From NCBI RefSeq assembly GCF_002743375.1, contig NZ_PDZC01000001.1, positions 558,001 to 622,000 on the forward strand: a DNA stretch of 64,000 nucleotides, given 5' to 3'. Below the pieces are notes generated by a model. The model searched no databases. It was not told the origin of the DNA and was given only the letters and a program-made list of their open reading frames with translations. This document shows, one piece after another, positions 1-8,461 of the stretch (positions are counted from its first letter, which is position 1; every line of letters starts with the position of its first letter). The stretch is from Sporosarcina sp. P34. Its GTDB lineage: Bacteria > Bacillota > Bacilli > Bacillales_A > Planococcaceae. The translations under genes and the position numbers were made by a program.

Positions 1-65
1 GAATACTATGAATTTGCCTAGTTGAAAAGAGCGAGCAAAAATAAATAGACAACAGGAGTTACACC

Positions 66-254
66 ATGGAACTAAATCCAATCTATGAAATTAATAAATT
101 GCAAGAACAACTACCATTATCGGTAGTACAAGACTTACACCAACGCATAGCGGACTGGCTATCATCTGGCGGTAACTATGATGATCCGTACATGTTTCAG
201 CAGTTAAGGTATGCGCGAAATGTGGCAAGGAGGATGAATAGAAATGACAACTGA
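66..254 (+). CDS. Small phage protein, DUF6877-like
   Basis: 62 residues, starting at an ATG with an upstream AGGAG. The text resembles DUF6877 proteins of Bacillales phages: an N-terminal LNPIYEINK stretch, then a WLSSGG-NYDDPY segment and a QQLRYARN helix. Function is unknown. It overlaps the next gene by 11 bases, as in tightly packed phage operons. The family call is from memory of the family's pattern. Confidence 0.6.
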   Translation: MELNPIYEINKLQEQLPLSVVQDLHQRIADWLSSGGNYDDPYMFQQLRYARNVARRMNRNDN

Positions 255-621
255 AACGAATGCAGAGCGGCTTGACAGAATAGAAAATAGTGGCACAGGT
301 TTGGAAGACGAGGATTTCGATTGGCTTTTCGAACAAGCTGAACGAGCGCAGGGATTGGAATACGAGAAAGATTTTTTCAGAAGTAGACTTGTAGAATTAA
401 AGGCAGCGGACGTTATTACAAGAAAAGAAAACACACGCCTGCGGGAAGCGTTGGAGTTTTATGCAGACGGTAAAACCTATACAGATAAGCAGCACACTTC
501 AAGCGGCGAATTGGTCGGCACGGGCTATTTGAATATCTTGTCCGATAACGGAGACAGAGCGCGGCAAGCATTGAAAGGAGAATCCGAATGGTCAGCGCGA
601 GAAACGAACCGACAATCTTGA
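244..621 (+). CDS. Hypothetical phage protein, 125 residues
   Basis: ATG start overlapping the previous stop. The N-terminal half is acidic and helical. The centre (around residues 45-75) has a run of charged helix with the TRKENTRLREALEFYADG stretch, a likely coiled coil. No recognisable domain. It overlaps the start of the next ORF by 34 bases, which supports cotranscription. Confidence 0.6.
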   Translation: MTTETNAERLDRIENSGTGLEDEDFDWLFEQAERAQGLEYEKDFFRSRLVELKAADVITRKENTRLREALEFYADGKTYTDKQHTSSGELVGTGYLNILSDNGDRARQALKGESEWSARETNRQS

Positions 622-821
622 TTTTGGACGACATTGAAATCAAATGGACATGGAAAGAAAGTGAGTTACTTCATTTTCGCGAAATGTGGGATGACGGTGT
701 GCCGATTAATGACTTGGCTAGGGAGTTAAAAACGAATAGACGGAGTGTGGCATTGCTCGTTATGGATCAGGAGATGAAGGGCGAGATTGAGCAGCGGAAA
801 TTTGGGTTGTATGGGAATTGA
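588..821 (+). CDS. Small phage protein with a probable helix-turn-helix
   Basis: 77 residues, ATG preceded by AAAGGAG at good spacing. Residues 36-58 (DGVPINDLARELKTNRRSVA) fit a helix-turn-helix of the kind in which a second helix contacts DNA, as in small phage regulators. No other domain is visible. DNA binding is inferred from this pattern alone. Confidence 0.6.
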   Translation: MVSARNEPTILILDDIEIKWTWKESELLHFREMWDDGVPINDLARELKTNRRSVALLVMDQEMKGEIEQRKFGLYGN

Positions 822-837
822 GAGGAGGGAATGCGCG

Positions 838-1026
838 GTGAATCATTTTTATGTTTCTTATGCATACAGCGACATGGTTAAGCACGGCTACGGGTATTTG
901 GAATTTAAGACGGAAGGACAAATGAGTGATGAGGGCTTCATGGATAGAGTCAGGAAAAACATTGGTGACAACGGCAAGCTTCCAGACGGATCTGTGACGG
1001 TACTAAACATTATTAAATTGAATTAA
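838..1026 (+). CDS. Hypothetical phage protein, 62 residues
   Basis: I chose the GTG at 838 because GAGGAGGGA lies 7 bases upstream; an in-frame ATG at 787 lies inside the previous gene and lacks a good ribosome site. The product begins MNHFYVSYAYSD and looks like a small compact alpha/beta protein. No family recognised. Confidence 0.55.
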   Translation: MNHFYVSYAYSDMVKHGYGYLEFKTEGQMSDEGFMDRVRKNIGDNGKLPDGSVTVLNIIKLN

Positions 1027-1086
1027 AAAAAGACAGGAATCTCTCCCCGTCATGGCTGACATTATGTTAACACAAGGAGGGGTCCT

Positions 1087-1257
1087 GTGGGAAGAACAGC
1101 AGAACGAAAAGAAGATGAAGTGGTTTTAGAAATAAATGGTGAGCGTTTTCCGATGAGTGCAAAAGAGTTTGGAGAGGATTGCTTAGTTTGGAAGAATTGG
1201 CGACTGTTGGACATCGTGAAAAGCGAAAGGATACGAGTGCAAGGAAATAATAATTGA
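1087..1257 (+). CDS. Hypothetical phage protein, 56 residues
   Basis: GTG start with a perfect AAGGAGG six bases upstream (1074-1080). The product starts MGRTAERKEDEVVLEING and contains a WKNWRLLDIVKSER segment. Too short for a confident family. It is the last gene before a strong terminator at 1288, so it closes the first transcription unit seen here. Confidence 0.5.
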   Translation: MGRTAERKEDEVVLEINGERFPMSAKEFGEDCLVWKNWRLLDIVKSERIRVQGNNN

Positions 1258-1287
1258 ATAGATAAGTCCACTACGGAAGAACCGACT

Positions 1288-1339
1288 GGACATCAGGAGA
1301 TAGCGTTTATTCGCTGTTTCTTGGTGTCCTTTTTATTTT
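1288..1339 (+). terminator. Strong rho-independent terminator with a G-U-rich stem
   Basis: An 18-base arm (1288-1305) pairs along its full length with 1312-1329, using several G-U pairs and a six-base loop, and is followed by TTTTTATTTT. It separates the first small-gene group from the sigma-like regulator. Confidence 0.75.
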
Positions 1340-1366
1340 GCCGAAAGGGGTGAAGGGAATAAAAGC

Positions 1367-1549
1367 ATACAAGAACAGCTCTTTGAAAAAGGGCTCGTAC
1401 AGCCCGTTAAACGAGAGATAGAGCAAAAGGATATTAGGACAAGCAAGAAGCGGAATGAGCGGTTGAGTGAGCGGGAACTAGCGGAATTGATGGGGACTAA
1501 CAGACCTACGTACGGACGGAAAAAAGGCGGAGCATACAGACAACGATAA
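1367..1549 (+). CDS. Candidate small phage ORF with an apparent non-canonical (ATA) start
   Basis: The frame reads IQEQLFEKGLVQPVKREIEQ and onward for 60 residues, ending GGAYRQR. It is basic and protein-like, but no ATG, GTG or TTG lies in frame between 1367 and the upstream terminator. A GAAGGG sequence lies about 10 bases upstream of the ATA. It may be a real gene with a rare start, or one whose start has mutated. Low certainty. Confidence 0.35.
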   Translation: MQEQLFEKGLVQPVKREIEQKDIRTSKKRNERLSERELAELMGTNRPTYGRKKGGAYRQR

Positions 1550-1563
1550 GAGGGGGAACTCAC

Positions 1564-2064
1564 ATGCTGGATTGGGCGGATCAGTTGATACAAGAGTACA
1601 CAGATGGACGGCAGCAATTACGAAGAAAAGCGGATCAACTAGACAGAGAGAATCCACTAGATATGCAAGACTTGAAGCAATTCAATTCTATGATTGAATC
1701 CATGTCGTACTCTTTGGAGTGGATGCAGACAGGACGTCAACCAGGGACTTATCGTGGAGCAGAAGAGAGTAATGTGTATCAAAAGAGATCCTATGAAAAT
1801 ATGGATTGGCTACCTGATTTGGAAGCGCAGCTACGTGAAGAAAACGATATAAACAAAAAGCATTTATTCATGACCAGGGAAGAGAAGATAATCCTTGCCG
1901 ACATCCTTTCCTCTTTCTCTCTACGGGAGCGTCAGTGCTATCTATTGCATAAGGGGCAAAAGAAAAGCATGAGTGATATTGCGGAAGGTTTAGGAGTCAG
2001 TAAAAGTATGGTGCAGCAGTCTATACGTCGTGCTAAAAAGAAGATTGCAGACCGCGTTCAATAA
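1564..2064 (+). CDS. Sigma-70 region 4-like phage late-gene regulator (Xpf-like)
   Basis: 166 residues. The last 50 residues match sigma-70 region 4: SFSLRERQCYLLHKGQ, then MSDIAEGLGVSKSMVQQSI with the helix-turn-helix that reads -35 elements, then a basic RRAKKKIADR tail. The N-terminal half is helical and charged without sigma region 2, as in PBSX Xpf and similar positive-control factors. The position just before the terminase genes fits a switch for late transcription. Role inferred from family and position. Confidence 0.8.
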   Translation: MLDWADQLIQEYTDGRQQLRRKADQLDRENPLDMQDLKQFNSMIESMSYSLEWMQTGRQPGTYRGAEESNVYQKRSYENMDWLPDLEAQLREENDINKKHLFMTREEKIILADILSSFSLRERQCYLLHKGQKKSMSDIAEGLGVSKSMVQQSIRRAKKKIADRVQ

Positions 2065-2069
2065 GATTC

Positions 2070-2091
2070 ATGATATACGCTATGATATACG
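2070..2091 (+). repeat. Two direct ATGATATACG repeats after the regulator gene
   Basis: ATGATATACG occurs at 2070-2079 and again at 2082-2091, a 12-base period, immediately downstream of the sigma-like gene. It could be a binding site for the regulator or part of a promoter; neither is shown. The rest of 2065-2229 has only an AGGAGGGG with a 14-codon reading frame, which I do not call a gene. Confidence 0.4.
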
Positions 2092-2229
2092 AACATGCCA
2101 TATATGAGGGGAACCATTAAAGGAGGGGTGCGTTCGTACGATGAATTGCATCCCAGCAGCCCCGTACATAACGAGTGATATTTAAAGAATTTTCACCTTT
2201 TTTGTTGTAATATAAATTGGGGTGAATTT

Positions 2230-2802
2230 ATGGAAAAATTATCGTCATATATAAGTGTCTTAATACCATTTTTTCTTTTAATTTCTGTTGTACTGTTAGA
2301 TATTTTAATTATAACAGGAGTTCTAAGTGAATTTTATCAAGATAAAGACACTGTGCTAGCAGGTATAATAGCTTTCTGGGGAGCAGTACTGGGCGGAACA
2401 ATTACTTTTTTAGGTGTTCAATATACATTGTTTAACCAAAGAAAGATGAACTATGCAGAAAAAATCCCCGAAATAGTAGTGAACAGCTGGAAGATTTATA
2501 AAATCGTACAATTTGGCGCTAACCTTAAAAGCTATGTAAAAAGCTACCCTGAAATTGACGACGTTAAAAAAGTAGAAAAATTTTACGATGCGAATGAACT
2601 TTGGGCCAGTGAGTTGTCTGCAAAAACGAGTCTTCAGTGGTATCGATTAGTTGACAAGTATTTCACTCACTTATCAGATTACCATAGCTATAAGAAAAAT
2701 AATCGTATAGACGAATGGCATGAGAAAGCGGAAGAATTGGCATTAAGTTCAATGGAGTTAATTGATAAATACGAAAAAGAATATGACGAATATGGAAAGT
2801 GA
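2230..2802 (+). CDS. AT-rich orphan membrane protein, candidate moron
   Basis: 190 residues. Two hydrophobic helices near the N terminus (about residues 8-32 and 42-66, with FWGAVLGGTITFLGVQYTLF) are followed by a charged helical cytoplasmic part. The gene is visibly more AT-rich than the packaging genes beside it, has its own upstream AT-rich region and its own terminator, and interrupts the order regulator-terminase. This layout is typical of morons, genes carried for the lysogen. Superinfection exclusion or abortive infection is a guess; no known family is recognised. Confidence 0.65.
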   Translation: MEKLSSYISVLIPFFLLISVVLLDILIITGVLSEFYQDKDTVLAGIIAFWGAVLGGTITFLGVQYTLFNQRKMNYAEKIPEIVVNSWKIYKIVQFGANLKSYVKSYPEIDDVKKVEKFYDANELWASELSAKTSLQWYRLVDKYFTHLSDYHSYKKNNRIDEWHEKAEELALSSMELIDKYEKEYDEYGK

Positions 2803-2829
2803 GCGCCTGATTCATTCGGGTGCTTTTTC
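2802..2829 (+). terminator. Terminator after the orphan membrane protein
   Basis: AGCGCCTGA pairs with TCGGGTGCT (two G-U pairs) around a short loop, followed by TTTTTCT. It begins at the stop codon, so the orphan gene can form its own transcript. Confidence 0.6.
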
Positions 2830-2876
2830 TATGCCTAAAAATAAACGAAGTGACTAACATAATGAGGTGATACGAT

Positions 2877-3395
2877 GTGACTGCTAAAAAGAAGAAAACA
2901 GGCGCTCGTGGTAAGTATGCCGAATGGATTACAGATGAAGGGCTTATCAAGATTGAGGGATGGGCTAGGGATGGGCTGACTGATGAACAGATAGCCGGAA
3001 ACATCGGTATTAGTCGCTCCACGCTGAACGAATGGAAAAAGAAGTACTCGGACATATCGGACTCCTTAAAAAGAGGGAAAGAAGTTGTGGACCGTCAAGT
3101 TGAGAATGCATTGCTGAAACGAGCGCTTGGCTATCAATACGATGAAGTGACAAGAGAGCTTGGAGATAAACTCAATCCTGAAACAGGTGAGTTTGAAGAA
3201 GTGTTGATGGTAACTAAGACGGTTACTAAAGAAGTGGCTCCAGATACCACTGCTCAAATCTTCTGGTTGAAGAATCGTAAACCGAATGAATGGCGAGATA
3301 GGAAAGACATTGAGCATTCAGGCGGTATCGCCACACACAATCCATTTGAAGGATTAACAGAAGAACAACTACGAAAGTTAGCTGATGGCAAATGA
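2877..3395 (+). CDS. terS: Terminase small subunit
   Basis: 172 residues from a GTG with GAGGTGA upstream. It binds phage DNA at the packaging site and recruits the large subunit. Residues 23-62 hold a helix-turn-helix of the type used by small terminases (TDEQIAGNIGISRSTLNEWK). A central part (residues 65-130) forms the helical oligomerisation region, and the C terminus (NPFEGLTEEQLRKLA) is a typical portal/large-subunit contact tail. Its stop overlaps the large-subunit start. Confidence 0.85.
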   Translation: MTAKKKKTGARGKYAEWITDEGLIKIEGWARDGLTDEQIAGNIGISRSTLNEWKKKYSDISDSLKRGKEVVDRQVENALLKRALGYQYDEVTRELGDKLNPETGEFEEVLMVTKTVTKEVAPDTTAQIFWLKNRKPNEWRDRKDIEHSGGIATHNPFEGLTEEQLRKLADGK

Positions 3396-4786
3396 AGAAC
3401 ATTGTACTTGGTGCAAAGATGGAACTTTCAAGACGCAACTTCTTTGACTACTGCAATCTAACCGCTGGGGACTTCTACAAGCGAGATCGAGACTTTCTAA
3501 TTGAATTAGCTGACGTCATGCAATCATTCGCTGAATCAGATGACCAAGACGTTCTAGTGATAAACGTGCCACCACGCCATGGGAAAAGCCGAACAGCAGG
3601 AAAGTTCGTTGAATGGCTATTGGGTAGCAATCCTAAATTGAAAGTCATGACAGGTTCTTACAATGAAACCTTATCAACAACTTTTTCTAAGAACGTTCGG
3701 AATACAATTTCAGAAGTAAAAGCACAAGAGGATGCAGTGGTATACGCTGACATCTTCCCAAATACGCGCATTAAGCATGGGGATGGCGCGATGAACCTAT
3801 GGGCATTAGAGGGTGGCTACAACAACTACCTAGCTACTTCTCCTACAGGTACGGCTACAGGGTTCGGTGCTGACTACATCATCATTGATGACTTGATTAA
3901 GAATGCGGGTGAAGCCTACAACGATCGTGTACTTGAAGGTCATTGGGATTGGTTCACGAACACGATGTTATCCCGATTAGAAACAGGCGGTAAAATCATT
4001 ATTATCATGACGCGTTGGAACAGCAACGATCTAGCTGGCAAAGCACTCGCTGAACTCCCTCAACTTGGCTACTCACTAAAACATGTCAACATGAAAGCGA
4101 AAGTAGACGGCAAGATGTTGTGTGATGATATCTTGAGCGAGAAGGAATATGAGCGTAAAACAAAAGCCATGGGCATTGATATAGCAGAAGCCAACTACAA
4201 CCAAAACCCGATTGATATTAAAGGACGGTTGTATTCGTCGTTCAAGACGTATACCGAGATGCCGAGAATCAAACGCATCGTAAGCTATACAGATACAGCA
4301 GATACAGGCGCGGATTACCTTTGCTCATTAGCGGCTGCAGAAACGTTCGATGGTGAACTATACATGGTGGACGTTCTGTACACGAAAGAAGCGATGGAAG
4401 TAACCGAGAAGTCTAATGCTGAAATGCTCGTAAAGAATGAAGTGAACTATGCATTGATTGAATCCAATAACGGTGGACGCGGTTATGCTCGTAGCGTCGA
4501 ACGGATTATGTGGGAAAAGCATAAGACGCGTAAAACAGCAGTCAAATGGTTCCACCAATCGAAGAACAAGCAAGCGCGGATTTTATCTAACGCATCATTC
4601 GTAATGGATCACATCTATTATCCTGAAAACTGGAAGGATAAATGGCCTGAATATTACAAGGCTATGCACGCCTATCAGCGCGAAGGAAAGAACAAACACG
4701 ATGACGCGCCGGATGCCACAACTGGATTAGCGGAAATACTGACAGACAGAAGTAAAGCGACTATTAGCAGCGCATCTGCTTGGTAA
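3392..4786 (+). CDS. terL: Terminase large subunit
   Basis: 464 residues. The packaging motor has an ATPase and a nuclease half. The Walker A-like VPPRHGKSRT is at residues 59-68, Walker B YIIIDDL at 162-168, and the coupling motif MTRWNSNDLAG near 206. The C-terminal RNase H-like nuclease shows acidic residues at YTDTADTGADY (about 299-309) and DDAPDATTG near the end. The ATG overlaps the small-subunit stop; an alternative ATG lies at 3419. Length is normal for the family. Confidence 0.92.
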   Translation: MKNIVLGAKMELSRRNFFDYCNLTAGDFYKRDRDFLIELADVMQSFAESDDQDVLVINVPPRHGKSRTAGKFVEWLLGSNPKLKVMTGSYNETLSTTFSKNVRNTISEVKAQEDAVVYADIFPNTRIKHGDGAMNLWALEGGYNNYLATSPTGTATGFGADYIIIDDLIKNAGEAYNDRVLEGHWDWFTNTMLSRLETGGKIIIIMTRWNSNDLAGKALAELPQLGYSLKHVNMKAKVDGKMLCDDILSEKEYERKTKAMGIDIAEANYNQNPIDIKGRLYSSFKTYTEMPRIKRIVSYTDTADTGADYLCSLAAAETFDGELYMVDVLYTKEAMEVTEKSNAEMLVKNEVNYALIESNNGGRGYARSVERIMWEKHKTRKTAVKWFHQSKNKQARILSNASFVMDHIYYPENWKDKWPEYYKAMHAYQREGKNKHDDAPDATTGLAEILTDRSKATISSASAW

Positions 4787-4787
4787 G

Positions 4788-4815
4788 GGTGAGGTCTATG
4801 AGACCTTGCCTTTTT
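4788..4815 (+). terminator. Possible terminator between terL and portal
   Basis: GGTGAGGTCT pairs with AGACCTTGCC around a three-base loop, followed by TTTTT. Because late phage genes continue downstream, it may only attenuate transcription. Confidence 0.5.
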
Positions 4816-4838
4816 CGCGTTTATAAAGGAGGGGCAAC

Positions 4839-6458
4839 ATGCCGCTAGAATGGAAAAAGTTTGACGAGAAGACCGTGACGGAATTGCACGGCAATGTGTA
4901 CTACTACCGTAAATTATACGAAGGCAGGCACTCGGAGATATTCGAGCGTGCGAAAGAACTGATAGAGAATGGCGAGATCGTCGACAACATCATTAATGGT
5001 GTGCCGAAGACAGCAAACGTCAAGACGCCGTATATTGTCGCGAACATTTGTAAGCTGATTCCCGAAGTTCCGGCCATGCTTGTGAGTCGTTCACTTGGTA
5101 GTATTCAAACGTCGTTTTCACCTGATGATTTTGCGAATGAAGAAGTCAACGAAGAAACAGACGACTTTATTGAAGGTCCTGGCGACGGTTCAGAGTCTAG
5201 TCGCATTATTCATGCACAACAGGAAGTCATACGACAGATTGAAAATAACTCGAAACTTGCATTTGAACATTGGGGCAACATCGTACAGCAACAAGTCGAT
5301 GGCGGTCTAGTGGGTGTGCCGTGGCTCGATGATGCAGGATTACGCATTGAATTTAAAGCGCGCGACGTCTACTACCCACATGAAGATGGCATGGGCGTGG
5401 ACTTGGTGTATCGCATTGAAAAGGACGACAAGGACTATCTGCAAGTGTATAGGGAGCGTGTGGAGCGCAATGCAAGCGGTGATATGGATTTACACTCCAG
5501 TCATATGTTGTTTGAATTGAACGCAAGTAATGAAACAAAGCAACTGCCTGACGATGAAACTAAGTTGATTCTCGGCATGAATGAGTTGGAAAAGGTGTAC
5601 AAAGGGCGTGGTCGTCCGTTTATTATCTACTGGCCGAATCAAAAGACATTTATCAACCCACTGGGTGCATCGTGCTTGCGCAACCAAGAGGGTAAACAGG
5701 ATGAAGTTAACTGGACATTAACGCGGAATTCTATCACGTTTGAGCGTAACGGTAAGCCGCGCATTGCGGTGACAACTGAAATCATGCAGGCGTTACAGGA
5801 TAAAGCTATGCAGCGATATGGCGATGACAGTCGTATTGACAGCCGAGATTTAGAAGTTACAACGATGGACGAGAAGGGCAACGCGCTCCAAGTCATCCAG
5901 ATTGATGTTACTAAAATTGGAGACATTGGATGGGTTAAAGACTTGGTCAAGCTCATGCTCATGGAAACGCAGACGTCTGAAAAGATGATTGACTTCTATT
6001 CGGATATTGCCGGATCACAAGGCGCTGCACAATCTGGTGTCGCAAAGTTTTATGACTTGTTCGTTTCGTTGCTCAAAGCGGAGCAGATCCAACAGGAGTA
6101 TATCTATTTCTTGCAACAGTTATTTGAAGCGGCATTATGGATTCAGCACGAGCAAGATTCAGCCATTCAAATTGAAGAGCCTGAAGTCATGATCAAGTCG
6201 ATGATTCCGATTAGTCGCAAGGAATTGGTGGACGAGAACAACAAGGCGTATACAGATGGTACGCAGTCACTTGAGACAACGATTCGTAGGAATAACCCGA
6301 CAGCATCGGACGATTGGGTGCTTGAGGAGCTTGCCAGAGTAGAGGCGGAGCATTCAACAGATGACAACTTTTCATTAGAGCGTGGACGTCAGACGTTACA
6401 GAACTTCTACGGTAATCGTGATGAGAATATGAATCCGATTGGAGATGAAGAGGAATGA
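4839..6458 (+). CDS. Portal protein (SPP1 gp6-like)
   Basis: 539 residues from an ATG with an AAGGAGG ribosome site. The portal forms the dodecameric ring through which DNA enters the head. The sequence has the wide mixed alpha/beta clip and stem layout of this family, with a LVKLMLMETQTSEKMIDFYS segment and FYDLFVSLLKAEQIQQEYIY in the long stem helices, and an acidic C-terminal tail. Its place between terL and the minor head gene is the standard one. Confidence 0.85.
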   Translation: MPLEWKKFDEKTVTELHGNVYYYRKLYEGRHSEIFERAKELIENGEIVDNIINGVPKTANVKTPYIVANICKLIPEVPAMLVSRSLGSIQTSFSPDDFANEEVNEETDDFIEGPGDGSESSRIIHAQQEVIRQIENNSKLAFEHWGNIVQQQVDGGLVGVPWLDDAGLRIEFKARDVYYPHEDGMGVDLVYRIEKDDKDYLQVYRERVERNASGDMDLHSSHMLFELNASNETKQLPDDETKLILGMNELEKVYKGRGRPFIIYWPNQKTFINPLGASCLRNQEGKQDEVNWTLTRNSITFERNGKPRIAVTTEIMQALQDKAMQRYGDDSRIDSRDLEVTTMDEKGNALQVIQIDVTKIGDIGWVKDLVKLMLMETQTSEKMIDFYSDIAGSQGAAQSGVAKFYDLFVSLLKAEQIQQEYIYFLQQLFEAALWIQHEQDSAIQIEEPEVMIKSMIPISRKELVDENNKAYTDGTQSLETTIRRNNPTASDDWVLEELARVEAEHSTDDNFSLERGRQTLQNFYGNRDENMNPIGDEEE

Positions 6459-6769
6459 AGGATATCAGAGAAATGACCAAGGGCGAACGTCTGAAATTCA
6501 TTGCAGATCATCACACAAGAGAAAACGGCATTGTGTACGGAGAATGGAATTCTGATGATTATTTCATCATCGAACGAAACGATAAGCTGTATGTCGTGCA
6601 TTCTGATTATTTTGGTTACACAAGCGCTGTCCTATTCGCTGTAGGTGGCGACGACCACAGGGCTTCAGATTGGTCCGACGGAATGCTGTTAGATGCAACG
6701 AAAGAAGTCGTGGACAGCCTGAACGTTTCAAGTCGTTATCCGTTTGGTGGAGATGATGACAATGCTTAA
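6455..6769 (+). CDS. Hypothetical phage protein, 104 residues
   Basis: ATGA overlap with the portal stop. Contains a beta-rich middle (WNSDDYFIIERNDKLYVVHS) and an acidic end. No family recognised; it lies among small accessory genes between portal and minor head protein. Confidence 0.6.
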   Translation: MKDIREMTKGERLKFIADHHTRENGIVYGEWNSDDYFIIERNDKLYVVHSDYFGYTSAVLFAVGGDDHRASDWSDGMLLDATKEVVDSLNVSSRYPFGGDDDNA

Positions 6770-6932
6770 TCTAGCCATCAACCTATTTCTATTCATTGCG
6801 ATTCTTTTCATGGTTGGCTTCATGTTTCTTTTCTTTTGGGTGGTTACTGTTTTCGTTTTCGCGGTTAAGGAAGTTAAGAAAGAATACAGCATCAATGTGA
6901 GGAGTGGAGAACGTGGCGAAAATGGCAATTGA
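6762..6932 (+). CDS. Small single-span membrane protein of the prophage
   Basis: 56 residues, nearly half of them one long hydrophobic helix (LAINLFLFIAILFMVGFMFL and the next 15 residues), then a basic-acidic tail. I chose the ATG at 6762 because GGTGGAG lies nine bases upstream; TTG and ATG codons just before it are alternatives. Function unknown; a moron role at the membrane is possible. Confidence 0.5.
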   Translation: MLNLAINLFLFIAILFMVGFMFLFFWVVTVFVFAVKEVKKEYSINVRSGERGENGN

Positions 6933-7122
6933 TATTGAAAATACAAAAACATTCAAGGCTATTACCGAATCGCTTGCATATTTAGTGAATGAAAAAGCAG
7001 ACGAGAAAGATATCGCTCACATCAACGGCGTGTTTGAGCGTCTTGGTGTAGATATGGAGTTTGAAATGGGCGACATCGAACCAATCGAATCAACAATGAC
7101 GATATGTGAACCGGAGGAGTGA
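6913..7122 (+). CDS. Hypothetical phage protein, 69 residues
   Basis: The GTG at 6913 has GAGGAG eight bases upstream, better than the in-frame GTG at 6904. The product is a small acidic helical protein (ITESLAYLVNEKADEKDIAH). No recognised family. Confidence 0.5.
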   Translation: MAKMAIDIENTKTFKAITESLAYLVNEKADEKDIAHINGVFERLGVDMEFEMGDIEPIESTMTICEPEE

Positions 7123-7127
7123 TAGAG

Positions 7128-7343
7128 ATGGACAACCAAACAGCAAAGAGCATTGACCGGTCGTTGAAAAGTATTGCGTCATCATTGCAGAAGATTGAAA
7201 AGAACACGCGTCCGACTATCGTGGTTCCAGAACCAGAAGAATCAGTTCGATCTATTACCGGAACTATCTCGGAACAATTACAAAAAGAAACACAGCGATT
7301 AAGCGGCTGGACTGGTATTAGCGAAAGCATTAGTAGGCGATAA
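7128..7343 (+). CDS. Hypothetical phage protein, 71 residues, coiled coil
   Basis: ATG at 7128 with GGAGGAG nine bases upstream. The first half (SIDRSLKSIASSLQKIEKN) has heptad spacing of hydrophobics and likely forms a coiled coil. Function unknown. Confidence 0.5.
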   Translation: MDNQTAKSIDRSLKSIASSLQKIEKNTRPTIVVPEPEESVRSITGTISEQLQKETQRLSGWTGISESISRR

Positions 7344-7346
7344 CCC

Positions 7347-8342
7347 ATGAACGAAGAACTCCTTAAAGTCATCCGTCAACTGAAAGACGAGATCCTGTTC
7401 ATTCTCACCAGTTACAACATGACAGACGAAACGCACGCACAGGCGGCAATGGACAAGATCAACGCGTTGTTTGACAAGCTCGGCATCGTAATTGAAGACG
7501 TCATTCCACCCATCGTTATGCAATCGTATCTAGCAGGTACAGGTGGCGCGGCATTAGGTGCAAGTCTCTATGCAGTAACCGAACTGACAGACAACGTCAT
7601 GCTCGATTTAAAGGCGGCTATCCGTACAGCAAAGGCAAATACCAATAAGTCCATCATCGAAGCGCTAGGCGAAGTGCAGGACGAATTGCGGGCAGGTGTA
7701 GCGAGTGCATCCAAAAAGCGTAAGGTTACCGCGAAGGTAGTGGAGACGTTTGATAAGTACGGCATGACGTCCTTTACGACTGTTGACGGTAAGAAATTAC
7801 CGTTGGATTTTTACAGCGAAGTCGTCACCAGAACCAACATGCAAAACGCGGAGAATCGCGGCAGAGTGGACTGGTTTGAAGATAACGGCAAGGATCTAGT
7901 CATTATTAATGGCGTAACGCCTACATGCAGACACTGCTACGCTCATCGGGGCGTGGTTTTTTCTATTTCTGGCAAAGACAAGCGATTCCAACCACTGAAT
8001 GAAGAACGTACTCCTCCTTATCATCCTAACTGCATGTGTTATGTGGAAGAGTATGACGAGGATTCGCTGGATGAGCGTTATGTTCAAGCGGATATTGAAC
8101 GAGCTGAAGCGTTTAATCCTGAAGAGGATAGACGACCGGACAATATCAAGAAAGCTTATGATAAGAAACAGGCGAGTAACCGTAAGAATAACTACGAAAA
8201 GAAAGCCTATGCTCGTATGGTGGCGAAGTTGGGTGATGATGCTCCTGCTACGTTAGGGGCTTTTAAACGTATGAAGCGATCGAAGTCAAAGAAGTATAAA
8301 GAGTTGCAACGTATGATGAGAAAAGGAGATGAAGAATCATGA
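7347..8342 (+). CDS. Minor head protein (SPP1 gp7 / Mu gpF-like)
   Basis: 331 residues. A helical N-terminal half is followed by the family's signature block at residues 170-250: a VTRTNMQNAENRGRVDW segment, a CRHC pair, and PPYHPNCMCYVEE, which supplies further His and Cys residues that probably bind a metal. Such proteins enter the procapsid with the portal and act in DNA packaging or ejection. The basic C terminus is unusually lysine-rich. Confidence 0.82.
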   Translation: MNEELLKVIRQLKDEILFILTSYNMTDETHAQAAMDKINALFDKLGIVIEDVIPPIVMQSYLAGTGGAALGASLYAVTELTDNVMLDLKAAIRTAKANTNKSIIEALGEVQDELRAGVASASKKRKVTAKVVETFDKYGMTSFTTVDGKKLPLDFYSEVVTRTNMQNAENRGRVDWFEDNGKDLVIINGVTPTCRHCYAHRGVVFSISGKDKRFQPLNEERTPPYHPNCMCYVEEYDEDSLDERYVQADIERAEAFNPEEDRRPDNIKKAYDKKQASNRKNNYEKKAYARMVAKLGDDAPATLGAFKRMKRSKSKKYKELQRMMRKGDEES

Positions 8343-8461
8343 GAGTTATTAATATAGTCGAGAAGGAAACGAACGATCTGATTGCTTCTATTTCTGAAAA
8401 CAACATCATTATTCACGATGATTACGAAGTTATTGAATGGCAAGAGGAGGATGACGAATGA
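8339..8461 (+). CDS. Small phage protein, 40 residues
   Basis: Short ORF with ATG overlapping the previous stop and its own stop overlapping the next ATG, an arrangement that argues for real translation. Product MRVINIVEKETNDLIASISE and an acidic end. Unknown function. Confidence 0.5.
   Translation: MRVINIVEKETNDLIASISENNIIIHDDYEVIEWQEEDDE

Noticed and set aside
2128-2185. Micro-ORFs after the AGGAGGGG at 2121
   Set aside because: 14-16 codons only, spacing to the start is too short or too long, and no conserved text.
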